Positions 39,115 through 52,358 of a DNA stretch of 64,000 nucleotides are shown here, piece by piece. A model generated the notes under the pieces. That model saw only the letters and a program-made list of their open reading frames with translations, did no database searches and had not been told where the DNA came from. The position numbers and the translations under genes are program-made. Each line of letters opens with the position of its first letter. The stretch's first letter is position 1. Origin of the DNA: Adineta vaga (Eukaryota > Rotifera); the NCBI GenBank assembly GCA_021613535.1, contig CP075497.1:10726001-10790000 (forward strand), read 5' to 3'.

Positions 39115-42100
39115 CTACTCATCAGTATGTTGAAAGAGACTGGCTAATCCATGATCATCGTTATCATAATCTCCATTTGATTGCTTGAGATGTTGTAGAA
39201 CTGGATGAAGTGCACGTTTCGAAAAACGTATCAATGGTGGTAAATCACTAAGTGCTAAGGGTTCACGTTTAAACATTTGAGCAACATTTTGACCCATTAA
39301 TGGTTGAACTAAATGTTTTAACATATCACGTTTTTGTTTATCATTCAATGATTTTCCATTGAATTGTTTTTGCATTTTATCACGATAGTTATTTACTTGT
39401 TCATTGGTTACATCAGGAATTTCCATGAGTACACTATCAAATAAATTCGATGACGTTTGTTGGAATGTTTCGTACATTAAAACAGCTAATGAAAGTAATA
39501 TACAAACAATCGGTTCATTATCACCATGAATTTTTAATGCACATAAGATATAAATATAGAGTTGTCGTAAGAATTCATTATTTCCATTGATTAATATAGA
39601 TAGATGTTTGATTAATGCTTGACATATATGTGACATTTTTGTTATTGAAGATGTATCTGGCCATGAAAGTCCATCGAAAAGGATCAAAAGACAATACTGA
39701 CAAATTCGTGAAGATTCTTGTAAGATTTTTAAACCAAATTCACTGGGAATTTGTTGATTACGAGCGGTTGATAATACTTTACGTGAAGGATTATCACCTG
39801 TATTTTGTTCATCAGCAGTCATTGTATCATCCATACTTGTTTCATCGATATCATAACCATTCGTTAATGAATTCATATTACTATTATTGTTCAATTGACG
39901 TGTTAATAAACTTCTTAAGATATCGATAAAATCACGAGTTAAATAACATGTTACCTAGAAAGAAAAATGAAATTCAATATATGAATAATAAGATTCAAAA
40001 ATATCAATTGATCTATATATTAGAACGAATCTTTATCTATCTTTTTATTGTTTTTAAATTAGACCTACTTGTTCTTCAATGACTTCTTCTTCACATCGTT
40101 CTTGTGTTTGATGATCTTCATCATTATTTCCATTTGTATTACCATTTGTTACTTTAAATGTTTGTCTTTCCGTAATAATCTTCCATTTATCTTTTAATTT
40201 TGTATACATAAATGGAAGTAATGGTTCAAATACAGCAATAAGTATTGTATTCACTGGACAATGACGAACAAATGGTAGAAAACAATTTCGCATCATATTT
40301 CGTAATCGAAAATCTGGTATATGATCAAGAGATGAAAATAATGTTGTACCAATTGTATTTAAACAATCATTTAATTGATATAAATCAGGTTTTAATGTAA
40401 AATAAGTTCCAATCAAAAGTTGTAAACGATCAAGAAATGATGAAAAACGATTATGTAAACGACGATCATTGTCGGATAAATTCACTGAATTCATTGTTGT
40501 CGTTGTTGCTAATGATCCATTATAATCTTCATTATTTTCTTGTTGAAGATAAACAGCTTTTTCTGCATCAGTCATTGTTGAAAGAAAAGAAAATGATGTT
40601 TGTGCTAATGGTGAACTTGGAGAATGTAATGCATGACAATAAGTTAATAATTTAAATACACAATTTGTTAATGGAAGAAAAGATGGTGCAGCTGGATTAC
40701 GAATAAAGACAGTTCCTTCGAACGTTTCTTGATAACCACCATTGGCACAAATTGAAGAATCAGTCGGTAGAACAATACGTCGTAAAAGACCACAGAGAAT
40801 ATGAACACTGAGCAGTATTAAGCGATGATTATTAGTTGAGATTGCTAAATATAATCAATAATAATATCTTTTAGAAGAACAATCACATTCCTGTCGCTAT
40901 ACTCGATTAAGAGACCATCCGAACCTTCTCTTCGCGCGTTCTGTATTGACTATTATAAATGAAATCTTTTTTTTCTTACCGTCTGGCGCTGATTTCAATC
41001 CAATATAATCGATAAAACTTTGTAAATCATTCACATTCGTATTAAATTTTGTTAATATTTCTGCAAATGGTTCAACAAGTCCATTGATATACAGAACTTG
41101 TTGTTGATATGATTGAAAATGATTTAATAATATAGCTAAACTTTCAACTAAACTACTCCATTGCCAACCAGCAAGTCGATTCTGTTGTTCAACAGTTGCT
41201 GTTTGTTGTCGAACTAAATTTTGTGTTACTTGAAATAAATCATTGAAATAAATAAATAATGAATGACCATAGTTCAAACAGAGATCAATTAAACAACTGG
41301 CTTGCTTTTGTAATGGACTAACTTTAGATCCAAGTTGTCTTTCTGCTGTTAATACACGAAATAAATGTTCAAGAATACGTTGTGTCCAAGATTGTTCACC
41401 ACGTGTAAAAACATATAAACATGTTAATAAACGTAATGAATATGCCAAAAATTCCAGATTTTCATGATTGTTTATTGATAATAATTGTTCAATTAATGTT
41501 TGACCACGTTGACAAAATGATAATTGATCTGTATCAGAAAGTATCTTTGATTGATTAAATACTTCTCGAGATGTTAATAATTGTCGTACATGTCTTTCAA
41601 TAATTTGCCAATAAGCAATTAAAGATTCGAAAAGTAAAAGATTCGAAAGATTTGTTGATTGAAAACAGTAATCAGCATAATCAAAACCAATACGGATTGC
41701 AATGGATAATTGATCATGAGTTTTACAAACATTATCAATCGATCGAATAAGAACTGTACGATTTTTACCAACAAATTTTTGATAATCACATTCATCTTCA
41801 AAATCATAATGAATATAATACGATGCAATGTCTAGAAAAGAAAAATATCAAGAATAAGAAACTTGAGATTAAGATTAGATTAAGAAGGATTTAAATAATG
41901 AAGAAGAAGAAATCTTGTGAAAATATATTAGAACTATAAATATTAAATTGAATTTCTTATTGATCACGTGTCATCTTGTGACTCTATATGTATATTGTAT
42001 AGACAAAAAATCGATTAACTTTATGTTTAATCAAACAAACATGTATATCTCGTTCCTTTCTCTATCAAATCAAATATCAATTAAATTCATACAATGTACA

Positions 42101-43499
42101 AGGTAAGATTGGGTATATCGTTTCGTTCATTAAACTTTGATGTACCTAGGTCAAAAAGTTCGTTAACAATTGTATAGGTACACGTAATAGACATAGACTA
42201 TGTTCGTTATATCTTCTTCTTCATTTTTTATTTCACTGTTTATATCATCTGTACTCAAAACTCAATCAAGTAAGTTACCTTGTTCTTGGTCCGTTTTCTT
42301 ATAAGGTTGTTTAACTAACGAATGACATAGAGCTCGAAGAACAACTGGTGATATATTTTTATAATCATTTTCTTGAAAGATATTTGCTTTAAGTATTTGT
42401 AACCACATTTGATAACCATATAAAGATATATAAATACTTGGATGTTGCATTAATGCTAGAAGAACTTGTAAAAATGTTCCATTTGAGAATTGCTCTGGTA
42501 ATGGTGCTCTTTTATTTACATCATCTCCTCCACATAGATAACATAATTGATCACATAATGCTGTGATTACCATGGCATATTGTTTCATAAAATCATAAGT
42601 TTCATTTGATTGTTTGGCTTGAATAGACGAGAAAAGATCATTGTATTGTGAACCGGTTTGAAATAAATAAGAAAATAATTGAAGTAATGGTAAACGTTCT
42701 TCATATTTTCCTCGACGATCTGATATTACACTAAGAAATTCAGCTGCTTTCATTCGATGAATCGAAGAATTCAATAATAGAACAATTTTATCGATAATTT
42801 TCGTTGAAAAAAATAACTCGATGGGTAGAAATGTTGCAAACATTGTCAATGCATATAAAGAACTTGAAATTGTATTTGGTAGTTCAAGAAAATATTCGAT
42901 AAATTCCAAAAGTTTATTTCCATGTTGTAATAATGTTGTTTGAATATCTCGTTTACGAGCAGAATTTAAAGTTTGAAGAACAATCACATCTTCAATGAGA
43001 TACGCTAAGATTAATAACGAATAATCATTTGTTGCACTTAATTTTGTCAATGAGACAAGTTCATCAAGAAATGATGGCCATTGTTGTGGCCATTCACGTT
43101 TAGCAATTTCACAAACACAACGAACAAGAATTCTAAAAGAAAATTCATTTATTTACCATTCAGACGTTTTGATTCTTACGTTTTTAGATGAGTAGGTAAT
43201 TGATCTTGTTCACTCATTAACAACCATAAACGTTCTTTAATCGAAATTTTCAATTGAGAATCAAGTGATGTCCATTTGTATTTTATTGTTTCTTCAATAC
43301 ATTGTAAACCGAAATGTTTCGCTAATGGATCAAATGATTGATTTTTAGTGAAAAAATCAAAACCAATCGATACAGATTGTGTTGGATTTGATTTAATATC
43401 TTCGACAAATGTATAAGCTTGCTGACGACGTTGATGATCAGATGATACACAAGATAATACAGCTGATTCGATTTGTCGTAAAAGATCGAAATTGTTCAT
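39115..43499 (-). CDS. XPO5: Exportin-5, RanGTP-dependent RNA export receptor
   Basis: Exon 1 is 43499-43180, exon 2 is 43132-42279 and exon 3 begins at 41831. The N-terminal importin-beta-like part includes LAKHFGLQCIEETIKYKWTS and, across the first intron, KREWPQQWP, as in exportin-5. Later blocks match as well: HYDFEDECDYQKFV near 41800, FRLRNMMRNCFLPFVRHCP near 40300, VTCYLTRDFIDILRSLL, and a C-terminal stretch DKQKRDMLKHLVQPLMGQN with the ending GLASLFQHTDE. The protein carries pre-miRNAs and other structured RNAs out of the nucleus. The donor after 40069 (CAA then GTAGGT, phase 0) keeps the frame. The intron 41832-42278 is 447 nt, far longer than the others. Confidence 0.93.
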
Positions 43500-44125
43500 T
43501 GATCAAAAAAAACTAAAGAAACAGTTCGAAAGAAATTTCTATCGTGGTGAAATTAAAGTTTTTCTGAGTCATCTAGTACATATTTTTATTGGATAGAAAG
43601 ATTGACGAATAGGAATCTTGTTGTTTGATATTATATTAACATATATCGATTGGTTAGTTTGATGAAAATCAGCTGTTTATCTTTCCTTTCATTTTGACTG
43701 ACTAACTGTCTGTTTTTGTTGTTGTTATTGTTAGTTTATTCATATGTTTGTTTGTTTAGATCGAAATAGAAAGATTTTGTCGTCGATTGGAAAAAAGAAA
43801 ATGTTTATCACAACGAAAAATCTTGTTTTCTAGTTAATATGAAATGAGAATGAATAAAGCATATGTAGACACAGCTGTTCGAATGTTATGTTTAGGTTCC
43901 CATTCCATGTCGCGATTTTTTTTATCTCTTTTTTCTTCTAGATTGTTTTGCAAGTTTATTACCGTCTAATTTTCTTTATTCGTTGAAAATATTGATTTTC
44001 ATATATGTATGTAGACATGATGTATTTGAAACGAATTCGTTTTCTTCTTCATCATAATCTTCTCTTATCTCAGTCACCTTTGTCGATTTTTACTTCAATG
44101 TATACATACATATATCGATCGATGA

Positions 44126-44147
44126 ATATATATATATATATATATAT
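44126..44147. repeat. TA dinucleotide microsatellite
   Basis: About ten uninterrupted TA units in the XPO5-AFF spacer. Confidence 0.85.
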
Positions 44148-45607
44148 TTGATATAAAGCACGTAAATGTGATCCTTCTTTTTCCTCTTCACTATCTGTAT
44201 CTTTTCTCTTATTATTTTGTGTATATGTCTGAGGATGATATTTCAACGACGTGTCTTCATAATGACGACCTTGCCCGATCATTGACACAATTCGTTGTCG
44301 TTGCGTTTTTTTTTCGTCAACGATAGCGACAAAAAAAAATGAAAGAAGAAGATGCATGAACCATCAAGTGAAGGGCATGCATACATATGCGCATCTATAT
44401 CATTTGATCGCTATCAAAAAAAGGGTTGATGGCGGGTGAGCTATGAGAACCTTGAGGATGTGTTGCTTTTATGTCTACTTTTCTCGACATTATTCGTATG
44501 AAAACTTTTTCTTTTCAATAGATTATCGATTGAAAAACAATTGCTAGTCAAAAGAAACAAAGAAAGAAATAACTAGTTAAGTTATTTGATTTGAGTGCAA
44601 TCTATTGTATTCTTTGCTGATTATATAGTAAAATCTGTCTTCTTTTTCGATTGAATAGGATGACTCCTTTCTTTTTATTCAGAGTATATTTGATGATAAG
44701 GACATTCGCGTAACCAAACAAGCTGTGCTCTTCTTTCTTTCGTTTTTTCTTCTTCTTCTTCTCTTTCGTTGTTTCTCGATTGATCCTCCACCATATGATG
44801 TACACTTTTTTAACCCTTTCTATTTCTAAGCTATACCACGACCATTATTATAAAGCGAATAGGATTGATGAAGAGAAAACGAAGTATAGTATGTTGTTTT
44901 ATGAATAAATAGAGAATATCTTACATATCAATAATTTGTGAAGGACAAATTATTTGTTGTTTTGAATGATAAAGGGGAAAAAAGAAACGAAGAACTTGAA
45001 ATTTTTCTTATAAAAGATGGATATATCCAAGCAGTCATACTTCCTTTTTTTCTTTATGAAATAATACTTTTAATCTATGATACCATTCTCTTTCTAGATT
45101 ATTCACGCACAAACGCAATCTAATTCAATTGATAGTGTGTGCGTGCTTATTCTTTTCAGTTTTGGTTTTTTGAGAAAATCATTGGCTTGATTTTTGTAAA
45201 TAATACTTTTAATGTTCATCAACGAACAAATTTCAATCAGATAGAAAATATTTCATTTCTGGTAAACTGAGGTATGTTTTTGTATTTTCATTTCATTTTG
45301 TGCTTCTTCTTTTAATATTAAGACTCGGGACAAAATGACTGTAAAAGGCGATATTGACATTGGGGTATGCAAAATGCATACGTTCTTCATTTGTTCGTTC
45401 GTTCTCTCTCTCCCTCTCTCGTGTAAAAACGTTTACTTGATGATAAAGAAAAAAATTGAGTTGATGATGGTGACGAAAAGAAAGAAAGAACACATATCAA
45501 TCATAGTGAAAGTGTGCAGGACTGATTTGCTTATCGAGAGAAAGACAAGAATAAGTAAAACAAAACTCATATTTATCAACGCACTCTTTGAAAAGTTCTG
45601 GATTAGA

Positions 45608-45679
45608 TCGAATATTTATAGTATCGAGAGTTTCTGTAAGTGTCTTTGTTTAACTAGAAACTCTCGAAGAAATATTTGA
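45608..45679 (+). ncRNA. Candidate stem-loop RNA, pre-miRNA-like
   Basis: A perfect 12-bp stem pairs 45624-45635 with 45656-45667 around a 20-nt loop. Beyond an asymmetric internal loop (7 and 3 nt), a further 9 pairs, one of them a G-U wobble, join 45608-45616 to 45671-45679. The whole is about 72 nt. Size and shape resemble a short pre-miRNA, but AT-rich non-coding DNA makes chance hairpins possible. Either strand could be transcribed. Confidence 0.25.
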
Positions 45680-46758
45680 AACATTTGAGGAAAACGATAT
45701 TCTATTTTATCTATTCATACAGAGATACAATCATGTATCGTTCGATGAATGATGTATCTACAAATGATTGTATACATATTTATGTGTGATATTAAATGTA
45801 GTAGGAGGAGTCGATTCAGACTATACCTTTTCTGTTCTTTCCTCCCTTCGATTTCATTAGTCTTCTTTAGTTAAAAAAGATTGGAAAGAGAAAATAAATG
45901 AAAACGAAATCGAGAAGTAATAGATCATTGTTATTGTCAAGTATAACAACAATGAGATAGGTGGTCATTATCAACTCGTAGAACTCATACGATATATATA
46001 TATAAATAACAAGTAACAACATGATTCTATTTTTATTCTATAATTAATCATTCATAAGAGTAGTTTGTTCGTATGAATGATTTTCTTTCATGTTTTATTA
46101 TTTATGCATCCATATATTAAGATGATATTTTGAATTTCTATTCCAATAAACTTGTCATTTGAATAAATGTTTTGTATATCTTTTCGAGATGACATTTATA
46201 TATACCAGATTTTCTAAAGAATTAGACTATTTTTTTTTTGATAGGAGAATTCTTCTTTAGAAGATAAAATATGGACAGTCATTCTTAGTCTTTTTCTTTT
46301 CTTGACAATATAATAACGACAACAACAATAATAATACGAATCGTGCGTTGGTCGTTGTCTATATTCTTTCGACGAAAAACATCAGTAGCAGCTGCATCAG
46401 CAATAACACCTAACACATTACGAGAGGAAAGAAGGTGGAGGAAAGCAAAATGGGTAAAGAAAGGCAAGGAGAATCTGTTTCTCTCTCTCTCTTTCGCTTC
46501 TCGTTTTTTTTTCTTTACCCTATATGCGATGTTCGATGAGAACTGACGCACATCGCGCACGGCGGCTGACTGCCCTCTCTCTCTATTTCGAACACTACTA
46601 CATCTCCTATCCTTATGATTAGGTGAAAAAAAAGAGAGTAAACGAGCCGATGCAATTTTTCTTCTATTCTCTATCATATAGTCTTTTTTCTTCTTCGTTT
46701 ACTTTTGACTACCTTGAAACTATGATGACCATTATGTGATATTCTTGTTATTTTAGCC

Positions 46759-49700
46759 ATGGTGGTCGATATTGCCCCACAGCAACAGCTGAATGAGGTT
46801 TTCACCACTAATCGTACCCATCATCGGTCATCATCGTCTACACACAGACGAAATTCAACAACCGCAAATAGTACATCTTCATCAGAATCAAATAATAATA
46901 ATACTAATAATAATAATACTATGAGCAATGGTCATCGATTAGCTGTAAGAAATTTCTTGATGAGATATGGATTTTGTATGAATATATCTTCGAATTATTT
47001 TAGACTGATGAACTCAATAAAAAAGCGGTACAAATTCTTGGTCATGCTACAGCTATCTTAAGTTGTCGTAGACAGCCAAGTATAGATTTTCATGGTCAAC
47101 AGCCTCCTCGCTTGAATATAACGTATGTCTTTCGATTCATTTCCAGAATGATTCATATTCATTTGTTGACTTTTAGAGAATCTAAATTCAATGCATCTTC
47201 GCGTAACTCAATACCAACTACGACTTCATCGACTATTGTACATAACTCATCGACAACAACAGCAACAACATCATCTCAGTCGACAAACAATTCCGTTTCT
47301 TCTGTGAACGTAAGTTTTCTTTACGAAACTCGGAAGAATAATGGTATAATATTTTCTATTTGTTCAGAAGGGTAGATATCCAGTAACGGTTGAACGTCTT
47401 GTTCCACTCATTTTACAGGTAAAACTTTATATCAAATATCAATGATTCAATGGAAAAAGATTTCATTTCTATTCTAGCTAGTCGCAGCACCTAATTTAAT
47501 GAAATTTCCTGAAATGATATCTAGGCGTCCATTAAATTCAAGTAAGTTCATTTTGTTCGTTAAATTAAGTATTATTTAAAGATTTATTTATAGAATCTGT
47601 CGACGATATTCTCAAAAGGTAATTTAATTAAAGAAAGAAGATGACAACTAATCTTTGCATTTATTTAGCCGTAAAATGACACTTGTCTCACATCGTGAAA
47701 GTGTTGTGAAACTCAGTGATGATGAGAATGATGGAGACGACAATGATGATGATGATGATGATGATGATAATGATAATGTTGATGACAATATTAATGAGAA
47801 AACATTTACAGTATTGACTGAAATAACCGACAATAAGATAAATAACAACGGCGAAAATCAAAATAATAGTAATGATAATCATTCTTATCATTCATATGAG
47901 AATCAAATGTAAAATTCAAACAATAAGAAAGTTCTTAACATTCAAATTTCTTTATTTCACTCTAGTGAACCCCAACATTCCGGTATAAGTAGTAGTCGGT
48001 GTGAAGATAATGAAGACAGTGAAGATGAAGACAGTGATAATCAAGTGGCTGCGCACAGTGATGCCGAGAATGATGATGAAACAAATGAAACGGTCTGTTG
48101 ATGAATTTCGATTCGAATGAAAAACTATTTTCTTCATTTATTTCTTATAGAATCCAAATACATTGTCATTAATGGATTTTGTACGTGGAAAAGAAATACA
48201 ATCTGAACCTGTTGATTCTTCATTAGTACAGTCATCAGAATCATTATCAAACATGAGAAAACGAAGTATCTCACCTGAAATCAAACGTGATCATGAAAAT
48301 CATGTACATAAATCTGAAGAACATCAAAATAAACGGAAAAGACTTTTAACTAAACGAGCATTATTAAAATCATTTGTATCATCTGTAAATACTAGAATCA
48401 ATTTTAAACATCCTTCACTTTCAATAACCATTCCAAAACACCTTTTTTTGGACCAATCAACTAAACAAGAAGGTATAACACTAAGACACGACTATTTGGA
48501 TCTTTATTTGTTTTCTTTCATTCAGATGAACAACTTATCGAGCGATCACAACGAACATCCAAACGATATGTTAATGGTTCGCTTAAACATGACAATACTA
48601 CAGATGTAGTCGATGGTTTATCACAAAATTCTTCTGCTTCATTATCATCATTAAACAATCAAATCCCGACAATAAATGGTACACATCAAAAAAGGAATAA
48701 AACTAGTCATGTACAAGATAAAATTATATCCAAACAAGAGCCATCAATTCTAACCTCGACAACTATGATCAAGAATGAACAGATTACAATTACCAATCAT
48801 ACATCATCAAACGAATTAGATAGTAAAACTCGGACAAATATATTATCAACAACAAATACAGCAACTGTTTCACCAATGATAACAACTCAACCTAAAAAAG
48901 AGAAGCCAACAGCAAAGTAAGAAAATGATTCTTTTTTTATTTTGTTTTTTGAGAATAACCAAAAAATTCGTTCTATGTTGATATTTTAGTGTTAAACCAC
49001 TTCAACAATCAGCACCACTTGATAATTTATCAACTACAAATACTCTTAGTAATGGTATTAATATAATAGATAGTTTAACAACAACTAATGCACGATCAAT
49101 TCTTTCATCAAAGAAAAGCAATTATTCAAAATTAAAGTAAGATTTCAATGTTTGTCTTTTGATTTCTCATTCAACTCTTTTGTATCTTGTAGAAACATGT
49201 CAAAAGCAGATTTAGCTTCATTAGCACGTAAGAAGAAGAAACAAGCTGATCATGGCAAACGAACGACATTCGAAGAAGCTCGTGAAGCCATGGGTTTATA
49301 TCTTGAATCTGTTTGTTATTTTATTCAATGCGCTAATGATGAAACCAAACAAGAACAACGTACTTCATTATTAACAACGACATTAACTATGCTACAGTAA
49401 GAAATAACATTCGAAAAGTGTTTCCTTTTTTTCTACTTTAACTAACTTTTTATAGACAACTTGCACAAAATTATAAGAAAATGTTTTATTTATCGAATCC
49501 AACTCTGTCTGGAGATTTATACAGTCTTCAACAAAAATTTCTTTTAATTAAGTAAGTCAAAACGGTTTTCTTTTCTCTCAAAAGAAACTCATTTCATATT
49601 GATTTAGTTATTGGCTTCAATCATTAATTCATTATTTGCAATTTAATACTAATATGCCAACGATTGATCGTTATGCTACTCAAGTAACAGAATATTTTAA

Positions 49701-50162
49701 TCAAATAAAAAATCCATCTTCAGCTGCATCATTAACAAGATCAACAAATCTCAATCTTCAACAACAATCAACACCTATTAATGATAATAATCCCATATCA
49801 CCATTGTCAACAACATCACAAACAAGCTCATCAGATATAAGTACAACTAGTGGAAATAATCAAGTAGAACCACATCGTTATATCTATGATTTTTCCAAAT
49901 ATATGTTAAGTTCATATCATTCAACATTATATTGGAATAAAGCCGATAGTCTATCACGTGAAAAACCATTGAAAGGTAAATAATAAATCTATAATTTATT
50001 TATTTTTTTGTCAATGAAAATTTTTCTTTTCTTTGTTTAGAATTTACAGAACAGTTGTTGAAACAAAATCAAAATCGACGTCTGTCACGTGATGATACAA
50101 CTTTAGACTTTATATTGTATATTTTTGATGCCATCGAGTTGTTACGTTTAAGTGTTGCTTAA
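46759..50162 (+). CDS. AFF: AF4/FMR2 (AFF/Lilliputian) family elongation-complex scaffold
   Basis: About 15 short exons. The ATG lies two bases after ttttag. The N-terminal and central parts are low-complexity, with poly-Ser/Asn, an acidic Asp run at 47743-47770 and Lys/Ser-rich stretches. The C-terminal exons (49190-50162) resemble the AF4/FMR2 C-terminal homology domain: SKADLASLARKKKKQADHGK, AREAMGLYLESVCYFIQCAN, LQQKFLLINYWLQSLIHYLQ and DFSKYMLSSYHSTLYWNKAD. In animals these proteins scaffold the super elongation complex (P-TEFb, ELL) in the nucleus, and this domain mediates dimerisation. A middle block PVTVERLVPLILQLVAAPNL, whose exons meet in frame, was not recognised. The N-terminal AFF signature was not found, so upstream exons may be missing. 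Confidence 0.72.
47743..47770 (+). repeat. GAT trinucleotide repeat coding poly-aspartate
   Basis: A run of gat triplets inside an AFF exon codes an acidic patch (eight Asp in a row). It is a likely length polymorphism. Confidence 0.85.
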
Positions 50163-51595
50163 AAATCCAGAAGAAAAAGAAATAATATTTCTCCGTGCTT
50201 TCTCTAACTTCCTCAAACTTTGTATATCTCAGTCTATTTATTTGTCTTTTCTTTTCTCGTGCATGACGTGCACATACGTCTTTTTACACAACCTCCTTAG
50301 ACAGTTTTGTTTTTCTCTCATTTGGTTTCTTTTTTTTCTCAAGCAGCTTATATCTATTTTTGCGCTTTATTCTTCCAGTTAAGTTAAACATCACCATGCG
50401 TATATAGATATATATATACAAATGTATGTATACTCCGGTTCAGTTTGTTTTTCGCTCTTTGTCTATGCGTGTGTGTGTATGTATGCATGAATTGATCTCG
50501 ATTTCTATTTTTCCTTGAAGTTGATGATTCCACTCTATTTGTGTAAATGTATATCCTATAAAAAAACAACACAACCTCAACTAGTATATAAGTTATTTGA
50601 CATTTGTTGTTTGTGAAACAGAACAACACTTTGATATGCACCGGAGAGTTTTTGCTCGTTGTATCATGTCTTTGCCGTATTGCGCATATTTTCTTAAAAC
50701 TTCTTTCTTTGTCTGTTTTGTCTTTGTCTTGATTTTTCTTGAATGTAATGTTTTCACAATACGTGTAAGATGATAAAACGAAAAAAAAATCTATAAACAT
50801 AAATGATTTTTGTCTTTCTTTGTATCTTTAAATAGACATGTAGCTTTTCTTCTTTCTTTCTTTCGAACACAAACATACAACAAACTAAATACAATCGACA
50901 ACTCCGGTGGTTGATCATTTCCTTCTAATACTACTGATACAACTCGTTTTAGAATGTCCTAAACAAAAAAAATCCTTCTCGTCGTATTTATATATGTATA
51001 TGTCTTTGTCTATGTGTCCACTGTTGTTGTCTTTTTCCTCTCTTCTTCATGTGTCTTTCACAAACCATCAGATCCTTTTTAACTCTGTATCCATAAACTA
51101 TCTCGTTAAACGTGCTTTTGCGCACATGATGAGTTGTTGTTTTGTATTCTTCTGCCTGTATCTATTGAAGATTAAGAAATGTCTTTATCCTTGTTTTTTT
51201 AGAAGAAAGCAACATGAAAAAAGAAGTGTTTAAAAATTTGTTCTTGTTATTGATGTTGTTTTTTTTTGGTTATTCTTGTTCTCTTTCTTTTTCCTTTTTC
51301 TTTTGATCATGATTGATATAAACATATTGAAAAAAAACAAGCAAAAAAAGGGCCAATAAAAAAATTCGGATGAACAATCATTGTCTTTTCTTTTATTCAT
51401 AGCTTTTGATTATCGATTAATACGTAGATATTGATGCAGCGTCAGATACAAAAGGAGAAGAAAAAAAGCACGCAAAATATATAATGAGACAACTTATCGT
51501 TACATCGTCATTGTGTAAGAAGGATAGAAGGTGTATAATACCTTTTTTTTTACGTTGTAGATTTTCTTCTTGGCACACCGCAACGTCGTTCGATC
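50163..51595. other. Non-coding region between AFF and SERF
   Basis: T-rich sequence, probably a long AFF 3' UTR followed by the SERF promoter and 5' UTR. A possible acceptor (gttgtag) ends at 51560, 36 nt before the SERF ATG. Short frames (50152-50382, 50384-50800 and 50907-51233) are hydrophobic or low-complexity and lack domains. Confidence 0.5.
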
Positions 51596-51949
51596 ATGAC
51601 GCGTGGCAATCAACGGTAAATTACTAATATCTTCAATTATTTCAATGATCTGGTTTTATTTTTTTAGTGATCTTGCACGAGAAAAGAATTCTAAAACTCA
51701 AAAAGGTAAAAATCAAGCTGCATCGGAAATGGAAGGTAACAAAGGTTTGTCATTGCAAGAGCGTCAACTACGTGATGCAGCCAAGTAGGTTCTTTATTTT
51801 ATTGTTAAAAATCAAGTTGAATATCCTTTGTTTTATATTTTGTTAGAATGCGTGAAAAACAACAATTAGCTGCACAAAAAAAGACAGGTGATAATGGTGG
51901 AAGTAATAATGCATCAGGTGGAGCAGGAGCTGCAGCATCTGCTAGTTAA
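51596..51949 (+). CDS. SERF: SERF/4F5-family small basic protein
   Basis: Three exons (51596-51615, 51668-51784, 51847-51949) encode 79 residues. The first exon holds only six and two-thirds codons and would be missed by frame scanning. The N-terminus MTRGNQRDLAREKNSKTQKG is the SERF signature, followed by LSLQERQLRDAAKMREKQQ and a Gly/Ala/Asn-rich tail. SERF proteins are small, disordered and highly charged. They bind RNA and modulate amyloid aggregation in nucleolus and cytosol. The length is close to that of family members. Confidence 0.9.
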
Positions 51950-52005
51950 GTAAATGGACTCATCTGGACAATATTCTTCATTCAAACTTTGACACACTAA
52001 TCAAA

Positions 52006-52037
<32 letters not shown>

Positions 52038-52358
52038 CATTTATTTGTCTTGAATTCATATAAAATTGATGTTTATCTAACCAATTTGCTGTTCTTTTTT
52101 TTTGCATTTTTTTGTTCTACATAAATTAAAAAACACAATAGCAAGATCAAAAAACTTATTCTATTCGTTTCAATCATCGGATAACTAATGAGTTTTTCAT
52201 TTGATTAAAATCCAAAGTTTACCATATATCATTCACCAAGGATATTTGAATGAAAATATTTTGATGGATGATTTCTAACCAATGAACTGTGAATAAAAGA
52301 AAACGAATATATAATATAAAGTATTTTTCTTCGTTGTTTTAGCTATTTTATTTATTGA
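51950..52358. other. Spacer between SERF and the MPV17L2-like gene
   Basis: Holds the SERF 3' UTR and the promoter of the next gene. An ATCT microsatellite lies at 52007-52038. An acceptor-like tttag ends at 52342, 16 nt before the next ATG. Confidence 0.5.
52007..52038 (+). repeat. ATCT tetranucleotide microsatellite
   Basis: Seven to eight uninterrupted atct units just after the SERF stop codon. Confidence 0.9.

Larger units (their letters stand above)
43500..46758. other. Long non-coding spacer between divergent XPO5 and AFF genes
   Basis: More than 3.2 kb without a supported gene, unusual for this window. It should hold promoters and 5' UTR sequence for both neighbours. It contains a TA microsatellite (about 44126-44147), pyrimidine-rich blocks near 45400 and 46480-46590, and a stem-loop at 45608-45679. 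Open frames here (for example 44070-44357, 45335-45679 and 46285-46677) are overlapping low-complexity frames on both strands. Confidence 0.5.

Noticed and set aside
45335-45679. 114-codon plus frame overlapping the hairpin
   Set aside because: No domain, and the opposite strand also holds a frame; composition-driven.
46285-46677. 130-codon minus frame upstream of AFF
   Set aside because: Arg/Lys/Ser-rich and overlapped by another frame; more likely 5' regulatory sequence.
50384-51233. Several frames of about 110-140 codons between AFF and SERF
   Set aside because: Low-complexity, no splice context; best explained as UTR.
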